The notes: a model not told the origin generated them from the letters alone. DNA of 64,000 nt from Maricurvus nonylphenolicus (GCF_042854845.1 NZ_AP031498.1:2356001-2420000), one strand, 5' to 3'; shown: positions 8,909 through 18,560, counted from the first letter of the stretch. Program-made: numbers and translations.

Positions 8909-9613
8909 ATGTTGAAAGTAGAAGTTTATCGTTACAACCCTGAGACCGACGAAGCTCCGTACATGCAGAGCTACGACGTTGATACTCAGGGCAAAGACCT
9001 GATGGTATTGGACGTTCTGGAGCTGTTGAAAGCCCAGGATCCAAGTATTTCTTACCGTCGTTCCTGCCGTGAGGGTGTATGTGGCTCCGACGGTATGAAC
9101 ATCAACGGCAAGAACGGTCTGGCCTGTATCAAGGCCCTGTCTGAGTGTGTTACCGGCAACAAGCTGATCCTGCGTCCGCTGCCAGGTTTGCCTGTAATTC
9201 GTGACCTGGTTATCGACATGAGCCAGTTCTACGCCCAGTACAAGAAGATCAAGCCATACCTGCAGAACGACGAGCCGGCTCCGGCTATTGAGCGTCTGCA
9301 GTCTCCAGAAGATCGCGCCAAGTTGGACGGTTTGTACGAGTGTATTCTGTGTGCATGCTGTTCTACCTCTTGTCCTTCTTTCTGGTGGAATCCAGATAAA
9401 TTCATCGGTCCAGCCGGTCTGCTTCAAGCTTACCGCTTCCTGGCCGATAGCCGTGACACGGCTACTGAAGAGCGTCTGGCTGATCTGGACGATCCGTTTA
9501 GCGTATTCCGCTGTCACGGTATCCAGAACTGTGTGTCCGTATGTCCGAAGGGTCTGAACCCGACTCGAGCCATCGGCCACATTCGCAATATGTTATTGCA
9601 GAGTGCGACCTAA
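8909..9613 (+). CDS. sdhB: Succinate dehydrogenase iron-sulfur subunit
   Basis: Carries electrons from the SdhA flavin to quinone through three clusters. The 234-residue protein shows the [2Fe-2S] cysteines in RRSCREGVCGSDGMNING and LACIK, and the [4Fe-4S]/[3Fe-4S] set in CILCACCSTSCPS and CHGIQNCVSVCPKGLNP. GGGGGAGA precedes the ATG at a good distance. Last gene of the sdh operon; a 600-base gap follows before sucA. Confidence 0.98.
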   Translation: MLKVEVYRYNPETDEAPYMQSYDVDTQGKDLMVLDVLELLKAQDPSISYRRSCREGVCGSDGMNINGKNGLACIKALSECVTGNKLILRPLPGLPVIRDLVIDMSQFYAQYKKIKPYLQNDEPAPAIERLQSPEDRAKLDGLYECILCACCSTSCPSFWWNPDKFIGPAGLLQAYRFLADSRDTATEERLADLDDPFSVFRCHGIQNCVSVCPKGLNPTRAIGHIRNMLLQSAT

Positions 9614-9639
9614 GTTTAATATATAGGTAACGCTCAATA

Positions 9640-9678
9640 GAGCATCATTCGGATTCAGGAGAGTTACGAATGATGTTC
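9640..9678 (+). other. Stem-loop presenting a ribosome site in its loop
   Basis: GAGCATCATTCG (9640-9651) pairs with CGAATGATGTTC (9667-9678), 12 positions with one G-T. The 15-base loop contains AGGAGAG, and the stem contains the ATG codons of a possible 22-codon ORF. This would make translation of that ORF depend on opening the stem. It lies 27 bases after sdhB. Confidence 0.45.
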
Positions 9679-9738
9679 GACAAGCCCAAAGGATTTTATT
9701 GGGCTTTTACTACTAGTGCAGAGACCCTGGCGGTCTGA
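9670..9738 (+). CDS. Possible 22-residue leader or small protein
   Basis: ATG 9670 (or 9673) opens a 22-codon frame, MMFDKPKGFYWAFTTSAETL plus two residues, seven bases after a strong ribosome site AGGAGAG. It is too short to judge by composition and I recognise no family. A terminator-like hairpin lies inside codons 5-13, the arrangement of an attenuation leader, although no run of one amino acid is present. It could also be a chance frame in an untranslated region. Confidence 0.35.
   Translation: MMFDKPKGFYWAFTTSAETLAV
9682..9708 (+). terminator. Probable intrinsic terminator after sdhB
   Basis: AAGCCCAA (9682-9689) pairs with TTGGGCTT (9699-9706), loop AGGATTTTA, followed by TT then ACTACT. 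The stem is 8 bp and the T-run is short, so termination may be partial. It would separate sdhCDAB from sucAB-lpd. Confidence 0.55.
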
Positions 9739-10211
9739 ACCATTTGCTTTAAAAGAGCCTTTGTTGGTTCGACCGCCATATTTAAAAAAAGAATTATTAA
9801 GGGCTGGCTACAAGGTGACGGAATAGTAATGTTCTGATCGCTGGCAGACCGGTCTACCAAGAATGAAGTCGTATCCACAAGATACGTTTTTATAAAGTTA
9901 GCTAAACGCTAGTAATAGCAGGGGTATAACGGGAGTCCTGATAAAATTGGGTCCCGAGCTAACTGTGTAAGTTGTACAGCTTGCCTGTACCGCTTCACGG
10001 GGTAACACGCGCTATCAAAACCATGGCGAGGCTTTTACGCCTGTTTTTTGCCAATGGTCCGAGAGCATTGACGCTGGTCTAAAACAGCGTGATTGAGGGT
10101 TAATCACACTGTGGCCGGATTGGCTGATCGAGTGGGAACCGTGCCCAGCGGTGGCTTGGCAGGCGTGTATTCTTATGCGGCTGGCGATGCCCTGTTAAAA
10201 GGTGGGCACAC
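9739..10211 (+). other. sdhB-sucA intergenic region
   Basis: No convincing gene. A 62-codon frame from 10093 runs into sucA in another frame and is rejected. The region contains a palindromic AGACCGGTCT near 9850, a hairpin-forming stretch near 10022-10060 (ACCATGGC and GCCAATGGT around AGGC/GCCT, then TGTTTTTTG), and a GTGATT/AATCAC repeat near 10090. A promoter for sucA is expected here, but I see no clear -10/-35 pair. Confidence 0.4.
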
Positions 10212-13046
10212 ATGCAAGAAAGCACGATGGAGTTACTTTGGAGCACTTCCCATATCCAAGGGGGAAATGCTGCATATGTAGAAGAGCTCTACGATACTTA
10301 TTTACACGATCCAAACGCCGTTCCTGAAGAGTGGCGCAGTTACTTTGATCAGCTGCCTCGTATTGAAGGGGTGGTGACTCAAGATACACCGCACTCCATT
10401 ATTCGTGAACATTTCGAACTGCTCGGTAAAAACCGTGCACGTCCTTTGGCTGCTCCAGGTTCTGGTGGCGCCAATATTGAACACGAGCGCAAGCAGGTTA
10501 AAGTTGTTCAGCTGATCAGCTCTTACCGTTTCCGTGGTCACCAGAAAGCCAGCCTCGACCCTCTGGGTTTGATGGAGCGCGAGCAGGTGCCCGATCTGGA
10601 GCTGGGTTTCCACGGTTTAACACCCGCTGACCTCGATACCGTATTCCAAACCGGTAACCTGTTCTTCGGTAAAGAAGAAGCGACACTGCGTGAAATTGTC
10701 GATGGTCTGGAGCAAACCTACTGTGGTTCCATCGGTGCAGAGATCATGCACATCACCAACTTCGCCGAGAAGCAGTGGCTGCAGCAGCGTCTGGAAAGTG
10801 TGCGTTCCAACCCCGATTATGAGTTGGATGTTCGTAAGCGTCTGTTAGAGCGTCTGACTGCCGCAGAAGGCCTTGAGCGTCACCTGGACAGTAAGTATCC
10901 CGGTACCAAGCGTTTTGGTCTGGAAGGTGGTGAAAGCTTAATTCCATTGTTTGATGCCCTGATTCGTCGTGCCGGTACCCATGGCGCGAAAGAAATTGTT
11001 TTGGGTATGGCTCACCGTGGTCGTTTGAATGCCCTGGTAAACACCCTGGGTAAAAACCCCGCTGAGCTGTTTGAAGAATTCGAAGGTAAGCGCCTGATCG
11101 ATACCTCCGGTGACGTGAAGTATCACCAGGGCTTCTCCTCAAACGTCATGACCCCAGGCGGTGAAGTTCACCTGGCCATGTCGTTTAACCCATCTCACCT
11201 GGAAATTGTTTCACCGGTGGTTGAAGGTTCTGTACGTGCCCGTCAGGATCGTCGTGAAGACCCACTGGGTAACAAGGTTGTGCCTATCGTTGTACACGGT
11301 GACGCGGCATTTGCCGGTCAGGGTGTGGTGATGGAAACCTTCCAGATGTCACAAACCCGTGCCTACGGCACCGGCGGCACCATCCATGTTGTGATTAACA
11401 ACCAGGTTGGTTTTACCACCAGCCGTCGCGATGATGCCCGTTCTACCGAATACTGTACCGACGTTGCCAAGGTTGTTGAGGCACCGGTTTTCCACGTAAA
11501 CGGTGATGACCCTGAAGCGGTATTGTTCGTGACCCTGTTGGCCATGGATTACCGTTACGAGTTTAAGAAAGACGTTGTTATCGATCTGGTATGTTACCGC
11601 CGTCGCGGTCACAACGAGACCGATGAGCCATCGGCTACTCAGCCGCTGATGTATCAAAAGATTCGCAAGCAAAAGACCACCCGTACCCTGTATACCGAGC
11701 AGCTGGTAAATGCCGGTGTTGTATCGCAGGAAGAGGCGGATCAGCTGGCCAACGATTACCGCGCCGCACTGGATCGCGGTGAGCATGTAACCCAGGGTCT
11801 GGTTAGCGAGCCTGATAGCTCATTGTTTGTCGATTGGACACCTTATCTGGGTCACGATTGGCACACGCCAGCTGATACCGGCTATGACCTGAAAAAACTG
11901 CAGGATGTCGCTCACCGCATGACCGATATTCCAGATGGTGTTCAGGTTCAGCGTCAGGTGAAAAAGATTTACGATGATCGCCATAAAATGGCTGGTGGTG
12001 CGTTGCCCATCAACTGGGGTATGGCCGAAACCCTGGCGTACGGTACGTTGCTTGAGCAGGGCACACGTATTCGTCTGACGGGTCAAGACGTAGGTCGTGG
12101 TACCTTCTCTCACCGTCATGTCGTGATTCATAATCAGAAAGATGGCACTAATTACAATCCTCTGCGTAATTTAAGCGACGATCAGCCTGAATTTGATATT
12201 TATGATTCTCTGCTGTCTGAAGAGGCTGTGTTGGCATTTGAGTATGGTTATGCCACAACTACGCCAAATGCGATGATTATTTGGGAAGCTCAGTTTGGTG
12301 ACTTCGCCAATGGTGCCCAGGTGGTAATCGATCAGTTTATTACCAGTGGTGAGCACAAGTGGGGCCGCCTGTGTGGTCTGACCATGTTGTTGCCACACGG
12401 TTATGAAGGTCAGGGCCCTGAGCACTCCTCAGCGCGTCTTGAGCGTTACCTGCAGTTGTGTGCCGAGCACAATATTCAGGTCTGTATTCCAACCACACCG
12501 GCGCAGGTGTTCCATATGCTGCGTCGTCAGGCGATTCGTCCTATGCGTCGTCCGTTGGTTGTGATGAGTCCGAAATGGATTCTGCGTCACAAGTTGGCCA
12601 CGTCTTCTCTGGAAGAACTGGCGAATGGCAAATTCCACAATGTTCTGGGCGATAGCGATATGGCTCCGGAGAAAGTGGAACGCGTTGTGCTGTGTAGCGG
12701 TAAGGTTTACTACCACTTACTGGAAGCACGCATGGAGCGTGAAATTGAAAATGTTGCTTTGATCCGTCTGGAACAGCTGTATCCGTTCCCGGAAGAAGAG
12801 TTGAAGGAGGCCCTGGCGCCGTACACCAATTTGAAAGATGTGGTGTGGTGTCAGGAAGAGCCTATGAACCAGGGCGCTTGGTATAGCAGTCAGCACCATA
12901 TGCGTCGTGTGATTCATGCTCACAATCCTGACTTGTACTTGGACTTTGTTGGTCGCGCTGCCTCTGCGGCACCAGCGGCAGGCTATATGTCCATTCACCT
13001 GGAAGAGCAGCAGAAGTTTATTGATGAAGCTCTGACGGTGAAATAA
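10212..13046 (+). CDS. sucA: 2-oxoglutarate dehydrogenase E1 component
   Basis: ThDP-dependent decarboxylase of the 2-oxoglutarate dehydrogenase complex; it transfers the succinyl group to the lipoyl arm of SucB. 944 residues, full length. The N-terminal helix region GGNAAYVEELYDTYLHDPNAV and the core GMAHRGRLNALVN, NPSHLEIVSPVVEGS and the ThDP region HGDAAFAGQGVVMET are typical. Start ATG 10212 has AAGGTGGG upstream and gives the family opening MQES. It is followed after 128 bases by sucB. Confidence 0.98.
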   Translation: MQESTMELLWSTSHIQGGNAAYVEELYDTYLHDPNAVPEEWRSYFDQLPRIEGVVTQDTPHSIIREHFELLGKNRARPLAAPGSGGANIEHERKQVKVVQLISSYRFRGHQKASLDPLGLMEREQVPDLELGFHGLTPADLDTVFQTGNLFFGKEEATLREIVDGLEQTYCGSIGAEIMHITNFAEKQWLQQRLESVRSNPDYELDVRKRLLERLTAAEGLERHLDSKYPGTKRFGLEGGESLIPLFDALIRRAGTHGAKEIVLGMAHRGRLNALVNTLGKNPAELFEEFEGKRLIDTSGDVKYHQGFSSNVMTPGGEVHLAMSFNPSHLEIVSPVVEGSVRARQDRREDPLGNKVVPIVVHGDAAFAGQGVVMETFQMSQTRAYGTGGTIHVVINNQVGFTTSRRDDARSTEYCTDVAKVVEAPVFHVNGDDPEAVLFVTLLAMDYRYEFKKDVVIDLVCYRRRGHNETDEPSATQPLMYQKIRKQKTTRTLYTEQLVNAGVVSQEEADQLANDYRAALDRGEHVTQGLVSEPDSSLFVDWTPYLGHDWHTPADTGYDLKKLQDVAHRMTDIPDGVQVQRQVKKIYDDRHKMAGGALPINWGMAETLAYGTLLEQGTRIRLTGQDVGRGTFSHRHVVIHNQKDGTNYNPLRNLSDDQPEFDIYDSLLSEEAVLAFEYGYATTTPNAMIIWEAQFGDFANGAQVVIDQFITSGEHKWGRLCGLTMLLPHGYEGQGPEHSSARLERYLQLCAEHNIQVCIPTTPAQVFHMLRRQAIRPMRRPLVVMSPKWILRHKLATSSLEELANGKFHNVLGDSDMAPEKVERVVLCSGKVYYHLLEARMEREIENVALIRLEQLYPFPEEELKEALAPYTNLKDVVWCQEEPMNQGAWYSSQHHMRRVIHAHNPDLYLDFVGRAASAAPAAGYMSIHLEEQQKFIDEALTVK

Positions 13047-13060
13047 CCCTGGAACGATAA

Positions 13061-13090
13061 TCGCCGTTTGTGACTAACCACAAGCGGCGA
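13061..13090. other. 12-bp stem-loop between sucA and sucB
   Basis: TCGCCGTTTGTG and CACAAGCGGCGA pair over 12 positions (one G-T) around ACTAAC. No T-run follows, so it is more likely an mRNA processing or stabilising hairpin than a terminator. Confidence 0.5.
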
Positions 13091-13174
13091 CTAAACGAAT
13101 ACAGCAATTGAAACAGTTTTAGTAAAGCCCGGTTCCACAGATATGACCGGCACACGCTAAGGACAAAAGAAACA

Positions 13175-14398
13175 ATGACTATCGAAATTAAAGCGCCAAC
13201 TTTCCCAGAATCCGTTCAAGACGGCACCATTGCAACTTGGCACAAGCAGCCAGGTGAGCCAGTATCACGTGATGAGCTGATTGTTGATATTGAAACCGAT
13301 AAAGTAGTTCTGGAAGTTGTTGCTCCAGCCGACGGTACTCTGGCTGAAATTATTAAAGCGGAAGGCGACGTTATCCTGAGTAACGAAGTCATCGCCCAGT
13401 TTGCTGAAGGTGCAGCCGCTGCTGCAGCACCAGCCGCCGCCCCAGCTGCTGCTGAAGAAGCCGCTCCAGCTGAAGCTGGCAGTGCAGCAGGTCTGGCTAG
13501 CCCATCTGCTCGCAAGTTGGCAGAAGAGAAGGGCATCGATCTGGCTACCGTTAAAGGTACTGGCAAAGACGGCCGTATCACCAAAGAAGATGTGGTTAAC
13601 GCTGAGAAACCTGCTGCCGCACCAGCGCCGGCCGCTGCTCCTGCTGCCAAACCAGCCGCTGCTGCCGCCCCGGTTCCTGCTGAACTGATCGGTGAGCGTG
13701 TTGAGAAGCGCGTACCTATGACCCGCATGCGTAAGCGTATTGCTGAGCGTCTGATGGAAACCTCTCAGGGTACTGCCATGCTGACCACCTTTAACGAGGT
13801 GAACATGCAGCCTGTGATGGATCTGCGCAAAAAGTACAAAGAGCAATTCGAAAAAGCACACAACGGCACTCGTCTGGGCTTTATGGGCTTCTTCGTAAAA
13901 GCGGCTGTTGAAGCACTGCGTCGTTTCCCTGCGGTTAACGCTTCTATCGACGGTGACGATATCGTATACCACGGTTACCAGGACATTAGCGTTGCGGTAT
14001 CCACCGACAAAGGTCTGGTCGTACCTGTTCTGCGTAACACCGAGAACATGAGCCTGGCGACTGTTGAGAACACCATCAAGGATTACGCGATCCGTGCCCA
14101 AGCTGGCAAGCTGACCATCGAAGAAATGACCGGTGGTACCTTCTCTATCACCAACGGTGGTGGTTTTGGTTCCCTGATGTCTACCCCAATTATCAATCCA
14201 CCACAGACTGCGATTCTGGGTATGCACGCCATTAAAGATCGTCCAATGGCGGTTAATGGTGAGGTTAAAATCCTGCCGATGATGTACCTGGCTCTGTCCT
14301 ACGATCACCGTTTGATCGATGGTAAAGATGCCGTTCAGTTCCTGGTGGCTATCAAGGACATGATTGAAGATCCTGCTCGCATTCTGCTGGAAATGTAA
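13175..14398 (+). CDS. sucB: 2-oxoglutarate dehydrogenase E2, dihydrolipoyl succinyltransferase
   Basis: Core of the complex: accepts succinyl from SucA on a lipoyl-lysine and passes it to CoA. 407 residues: one lipoyl domain about 1-78 with the modified Lys in ETDKVVLEV, an Ala/Pro-rich flexible linker about 80-105, a peripheral-subunit-binding domain about 110-145 (SPSARKLAEEKGID), a second Ala/Pro linker, and the catalytic domain from about 175 with the active-site motif SYDHRLIDGKDAV. The order of domains and single lipoyl domain are standard. Confidence 0.98.
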   Translation: MTIEIKAPTFPESVQDGTIATWHKQPGEPVSRDELIVDIETDKVVLEVVAPADGTLAEIIKAEGDVILSNEVIAQFAEGAAAAAAPAAAPAAAEEAAPAEAGSAAGLASPSARKLAEEKGIDLATVKGTGKDGRITKEDVVNAEKPAAAPAPAAAPAAKPAAAAAPVPAELIGERVEKRVPMTRMRKRIAERLMETSQGTAMLTTFNEVNMQPVMDLRKKYKEQFEKAHNGTRLGFMGFFVKAAVEALRRFPAVNASIDGDDIVYHGYQDISVAVSTDKGLVVPVLRNTENMSLATVENTIKDYAIRAQAGKLTIEEMTGGTFSITNGGGFGSLMSTPIINPPQTAILGMHAIKDRPMAVNGEVKILPMMYLALSYDHRLIDGKDAVQFLVAIKDMIEDPARILLEM

Positions 14399-14514
14399 GC
14401 CTGACATCTTAACGAAGCAAAACATTCATGGCCGTGTGCTTAACTCTTTAAGCGTTAAAACTTAAGGGTTAGGTGCGCGGGCAAACAGTTATTAAATTAC
14501 TAGAGACCAACCTT

Positions 14515-15963
14515 ATGTCAGACAAATTTGACGTGATTGTAATCGGTTCCGGCCCTGCAGGTTATGTAGCTGCTATTCGCGCTGCACAACTGGGTTTGAA
14601 AACTGCCTGTATCGAAAAGTGGAAAGACGACAAGGGCAAGGGTGTTAACGGCGGTACCTGCTTGAACGTTGGTTGTATTCCCTCTAAAGCGCTGTTGGAC
14701 AGCTCTCATAAATACCATGCGGCGAAAGAAGATTACGCGGCGCACGGTATTGGTACTGGCGATGTAAGCATCGACGTACCTGCGATGATTAAGCGTAAAG
14801 CCAAAGTGGTTAAGCAGATGTCTGGTGGTATTGCCGGTCTGTTCCAGGCTAACAAGGTGACCTCTCTGTACGGTAGCGGGAAGCTGCTGGCTGGTCGTAA
14901 AGTTGAATTCGTTTCCAACGAAGGCGAAACCAAAGTATTGGAAGCTGAGAACGTAATCCTGGCTTCCGGTTCAGTACCTGTTGATATTCCTGTTGCGCCA
15001 GTTGACGGTGATGTAATCATTGATTCCACTGGTGCGCTGGAGCTGCAAGAAGTGCCTAAGCGTCTGGGTGTGATTGGTGCTGGTGTTATCGGTCTGGAGC
15101 TGGGTTCCGTTTGGGGCCGTCTGGGCGCTGACGTGGTTTGTCTTGAAGCCATGGATGATTTCCTGGCCATGATGGATCAGCAGATCGCCAAGGAAACCAA
15201 GAAGATTCTGACCAAACAGGGTCTGGATATTCGTCTGAGCTGCCGCGTAACCGGTACTGAAGTGAAAGGTAAAGAAGTTGAAGTTACCTACACTGACAAA
15301 GACGGTAACGAGCAGAAAGAAACCTTCGACAAGCTGATTGTTTGTGTTGGTCGTCGTCCGTTTACCGAGAATTTGCTGTCTGCCGATAGTGGTGTAAACC
15401 TGGATGAGCGCGGCTTTATCTATGTTAACGATCTGTGCTCCACCGACGCCCCAGGCGTATGGGCAATTGGTGATGTAGTTCGTGGCCCAATGCTGGCACA
15501 CAAAGGCTCTGAAGAGGGTGTTGTGGTTGCCGAGCGCATTGCCGGTCAGAAGGCGGTTGTGAATTATGATATTATTCCGAGCGTTATCTACACCGATCCT
15601 GAAGTTGCCGCTGTAGGCCGCACAGAAGAGCAGGTGAAAGCCGACGGCGAAGATTACAACGTAGGTACCTTCCCATTCCTGGCCATTGGACGTGCTGTTG
15701 CCGCTGATGAAGCTGAAGGCATGGTGAAAATGATTGCCGATGCGAAAACCGATCGTGTGCTGGGTTGCCATGTTGTTGGTCCACACGCAGCAGATCTGGT
15801 TCAGCAGGTGGCTATCGCCATGGAGTTCGGTTCTACTGCTGAAGATATCGGTATGACTGTCTTCGGTCACCCAACACACTCTGAAGCGATTAAAGAGGCT
15901 GCTCTGGCTGTGAATGGTCATGCCATCCATATGCCGAACCGTCCAAAGCGCAAGAAGAAGTAA
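14515..15963 (+). CDS. lpdA: Dihydrolipoyl dehydrogenase (E3)
   Basis: Reoxidises the dihydrolipoyl arm of SucB and reduces NAD; may also serve other 2-oxoacid complexes. The 482-residue protein has FAD motif VIVIGSGPAGYVAAI, the redox disulfide in GGTCLNVGCIPSKALL, the NAD motif LGVIGAGVIGLELGSVW and the C-terminal His-Glu of HPTHSEAIKEAA. It ends with KRKKK. ATG 14515 with AGAGA upstream is preferred; an ORF starting at 14473 would add 14 unrelated residues. In Pseudomonas the equivalent at this position is called lpdG. Confidence 0.96.
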   Translation: MSDKFDVIVIGSGPAGYVAAIRAAQLGLKTACIEKWKDDKGKGVNGGTCLNVGCIPSKALLDSSHKYHAAKEDYAAHGIGTGDVSIDVPAMIKRKAKVVKQMSGGIAGLFQANKVTSLYGSGKLLAGRKVEFVSNEGETKVLEAENVILASGSVPVDIPVAPVDGDVIIDSTGALELQEVPKRLGVIGAGVIGLELGSVWGRLGADVVCLEAMDDFLAMMDQQIAKETKKILTKQGLDIRLSCRVTGTEVKGKEVEVTYTDKDGNEQKETFDKLIVCVGRRPFTENLLSADSGVNLDERGFIYVNDLCSTDAPGVWAIGDVVRGPMLAHKGSEEGVVVAERIAGQKAVVNYDIIPSVIYTDPEVAAVGRTEEQVKADGEDYNVGTFPFLAIGRAVAADEAEGMVKMIADAKTDRVLGCHVVGPHAADLVQQVAIAMEFGSTAEDIGMTVFGHPTHSEAIKEAALAVNGHAIHMPNRPKRKKK

Positions 15964-16457
15964 ATAGAAAGCATTCGATCCGCTAATTCTAGGATTTAGT
16001 TGATCATCGGATTGCTGTGATTGTCGCGGAAAACGCGGCAATCGAAGCACGGCCAGGGAAATTGGCACTACTGCAGAGGACATGGCACGGCGGGCCCCGC
16101 CTGGTAACAGGTGGCGGGCCCACCGGGTATTGTCCATGAGTTGCTTAAGATGTGGGTCGCGATCAATCGCGCAATCGACGGTCTGTATGTTTTAAGCGGC
16201 TATAACTATAAAGCGTGAAACTCAGCGTTAAGTGAGTGTAAAACTGACGGCGTTGAACTTGGTGTACGACTCACAGATTATTGAAAGGTAGTTGTAGAAC
16301 TGCCTGAAAGCATCTTCGAGTTTTAAATGGTGTGCAGTGATTTTTCCATGACAGATATGTGAAAAGTGACGCGCAAAACGTTAAATGCGTGGTTTGGCAT
16401 TGGCTTTCATTATGATGGCAATGCCGGTGCCAAGCACAAAAAAGACGGATAGAAAAA
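15964..16457 (+). other. lpd-sucC intergenic region
   Basis: 494 bases with no coding frame I can support. A GC-rich imperfect hairpin lies at about 16089-16127 (GGCGGGCCCCGCC facing TGGCGGGCCCACC), not followed by a T-run. An A/T-rich stretch around 16195-16215 (TATAACTATAAAG) could hold a -10 for sucCD, but no good -35 matches it. Confidence 0.4.
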
Positions 16458-17621
16458 ATGAACTTGCATGAGTATCAAGGCAAGCAGTTGTTCGCCGAAT
16501 ACGGCCTGCCTGTATCCAAAGGTATTGCCGCAGAAACCGCAGCTGAAGCTGCTGCTGCAGCTGACTTAATCGGTGGCGACAAGTGGGTTGTTAAAGCCCA
16601 GGTTCACGCCGGTGGCCGTGGTAAAGCCGGTGGTGTTAAGCTGGTTGATTCCAAAGCTGAAATCGAAGAATTTGCTAAAAAGTGGCTGGGTAACAACCTG
16701 GTAACTTATCAAACAGACGCTAACGGTCAGCCTGTTAGCCGTATTCTGGTTGAAAACTGCACCGATATCGCTGAAGAGCTGTACCTGGGTGCTGTTGTTG
16801 ACCGCTCCAGCCGTCGTATCGTTTTTATGGCCTCTACTGAAGGTGGTGTTGAAATCGAGAAGGTTGCAGAAGAGACTCCAGAAAAAATCCTGAAAGCCAC
16901 TGTTGATCCTCTGGTAGGTGCTCAGCCTTACCAAGGTCGTGACCTGGCTTTCAAACTGGGCCTGAAAGGTAAGCAAATTGGTCAGTTCACCAAGATCTTC
17001 CTGGGTCTGGCGAAAATGTTCCAAGAGAAAGATCTGGCGCTGCTGGAGATTAACCCACTGGTTATCACTCCATCCGAAGATCTGCACTGCCTGGACGCCA
17101 AAGTTGTTATCGATAGCAACGCTATGTACCGTCACCCAGAGCTGAAAGAGATGCACGATCCTTCTCAGGAAGATGCTCGTGAAGCTCACGCTGCTCAGTG
17201 GGACCTGAACTACGTTGCTCTGGATGGCAACATCGGTTGTATGGTTAACGGTGCTGGTCTGGCCATGGGTACCATGGATATCGTAAACCTGCACGGCGGT
17301 AGCCCAGCTAACTTCCTGGACGTTGGTGGTGGTGCGACCAAAGAGCGTGTAATCGAAGCATTCAAGATCATTCTGGACGACGACAAGGTTGAAGCCGTTC
17401 TGATCAACATCTTCGGTGGTATCGTTCGCTGTGACCTGATCGCTGAAGGTGTTGTTGGTGCTGTTGAAGAAGTAGGTGTTAAGGTTCCTGTTGTTGTTCG
17501 CCTGGAAGGTAACAACGCTGATGTAGGTGCCAAGGTACTGTCTGACAGTGGTCTGAACATCATTGCTGCAACTAGCTTGACTGACGCTGCTGAGCAAGTT
17601 GTTAAAGCGGCTAAAGGTTAA
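16458..17621 (+). CDS. sucC: Succinyl-CoA synthetase beta subunit
   Basis: With SucD it converts succinyl-CoA, phosphate and nucleoside diphosphate to succinate, CoA and NTP. 387 residues, standard length: ATP-grasp domain from MNLHEYQGKQLFAEYG, the nucleotide-loop lysines in VVKAQVHAGGRGKAGGVK, and the C-terminal CoA-ligase-type domain with NIFGGIVRCD. Fourteen bases separate it from sucD, with GGGGTCAA as ribosome site for the latter. Confidence 0.98.
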   Translation: MNLHEYQGKQLFAEYGLPVSKGIAAETAAEAAAAADLIGGDKWVVKAQVHAGGRGKAGGVKLVDSKAEIEEFAKKWLGNNLVTYQTDANGQPVSRILVENCTDIAEELYLGAVVDRSSRRIVFMASTEGGVEIEKVAEETPEKILKATVDPLVGAQPYQGRDLAFKLGLKGKQIGQFTKIFLGLAKMFQEKDLALLEINPLVITPSEDLHCLDAKVVIDSNAMYRHPELKEMHDPSQEDAREAHAAQWDLNYVALDGNIGCMVNGAGLAMGTMDIVNLHGGSPANFLDVGGGATKERVIEAFKIILDDDKVEAVLINIFGGIVRCDLIAEGVVGAVEEVGVKVPVVVRLEGNNADVGAKVLSDSGLNIIAATSLTDAAEQVVKAAKG

Positions 17622-17635
17622 TAGGGGTCAAGTCA

Positions 17636-18508
17636 ATGAGCGTATTAATTAACAAAGATACTAAAGTTATCTGCCAGGGTTTCACTGGTGGTCAAGGTAC
17701 TTTCCACTCTGAGCAAGCTATCGCTTACGGTACTCAGATGGTTGGTGGTGTAACTCCAGGTAAAGGTGGCACTGAGCACCTGGGCCTGCCAGTATTTAAC
17801 ACCGTTGCTGAAGCAGTTGAAGCCACTGGCGCTGACGCTTCTGTAATCTACGTACCGGCTCCTTTCTGTAAGGATTCTATCCTGGAAGCCGCTAACGCAG
17901 GCATCAAGCTGATCGTATGTATCACCGAGCACATTCCTGTAATGGATATGCTGGAAGCCAAAGTTAAGTGTGACGAGCTGGGCGTTCGCCTGATCGGCCC
18001 TAACTGCCCAGGTGTTATCACTCCGGGCGAGTGTAAGATCGGTATTATGCCAGGTCACATCCACCTGCCAGGTAAAGTGGGCATCGTTTCCCGTTCCGGT
18101 ACTCTGACTTACGAAGCTGTTAAGCAGACTACTGACTACGGTTTCGGCCAGTCTACCTGTGTTGGTATTGGTGGTGACCCAATCCCAGGTTCTAACTTCA
18201 TCGACATTCTGGAGCTGTTCCAGAACGATCCACAAACCGAAGCTATCGTTATGATCGGTGAGATTGGTGGTTCTGCTGAAGAAGAAGCTGCGGCTTACAT
18301 CAAAGAAAACGTGACCAAGCCTGTTGTGTCTTACATTGCTGGTGTTACTGCACCTCCAGGTAAGCGTATGGGCCACGCTGGTGCGATTATCTCTGGTGGT
18401 AAAGGTACTGCCGATGAGAAATTCGCTGCTCTGGAAGCGGCTGGTGTTAAAACCGTTCGCTCTCTGGCCGGTATCGGTGACGCACTGAAAGAAGTAACTG
18501 GCTGGTAA
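17636..18508 (+). CDS. sucD: Succinyl-CoA synthetase alpha subunit
   Basis: Carries the phosphohistidine intermediate and the CoA-binding Rossmann domain. 290 residues. CoA-binding part VICQGFTGGQGTFHS at the N-terminus; the active-site His is in GHAGAIISGG near residue 246; GIGGDPIPGS is also conserved. Last gene of the TCA block; a strong terminator follows. Confidence 0.98.
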   Translation: MSVLINKDTKVICQGFTGGQGTFHSEQAIAYGTQMVGGVTPGKGGTEHLGLPVFNTVAEAVEATGADASVIYVPAPFCKDSILEAANAGIKLIVCITEHIPVMDMLEAKVKCDELGVRLIGPNCPGVITPGECKIGIMPGHIHLPGKVGIVSRSGTLTYEAVKQTTDYGFGQSTCVGIGGDPIPGSNFIDILELFQNDPQTEAIVMIGEIGGSAEEEAAAYIKENVTKPVVSYIAGVTAPPGKRMGHAGAIISGGKGTADEKFAALEAAGVKTVRSLAGIGDALKEVTGW

Positions 18509-18530
18509 GTTTTTACCCGTTAGTGATTTC

Positions 18531-18560
18531 AAAAAAAGCGGCCTGCGGGCCGCTTTTTTT
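18531..18560. terminator. Bidirectional intrinsic terminator after sucD
   Basis: AAAAAAAGCGGCC and GGCCGCTTTTTTT around TGCG, a 13-bp stem including the A/T tracts. It lies between convergent sucD and the thioesterase gene, whose stop codon falls in its edge. Confidence 0.93.

Noticed and set aside
6930..9044. 704-codon open frame antisense to sdhD-sdhA-sdhB
   Set aside because: The plus-strand genes are unmistakable. The antisense frame has no family likeness, is rich in Thr, Val, Gln and Asn as expected from reading a strongly biased gene backwards, and has no start signals.
10093..10281. 62-codon frame running into the start of sucA
   Set aside because: Overlaps the well-defined sucA start in another frame and has no ribosome site or family likeness.
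13265..16137. Long antisense frames opposite sucB and lpdA (386 and 388 codons)
   Set aside because: They lie over well-supported genes and arise from codon bias; no recognisable domain.
16566..18532. Antisense frames opposite sucC and sucD (343 and 295 codons)
   Set aside because: Complementary-strand shadows of two complete TCA genes.
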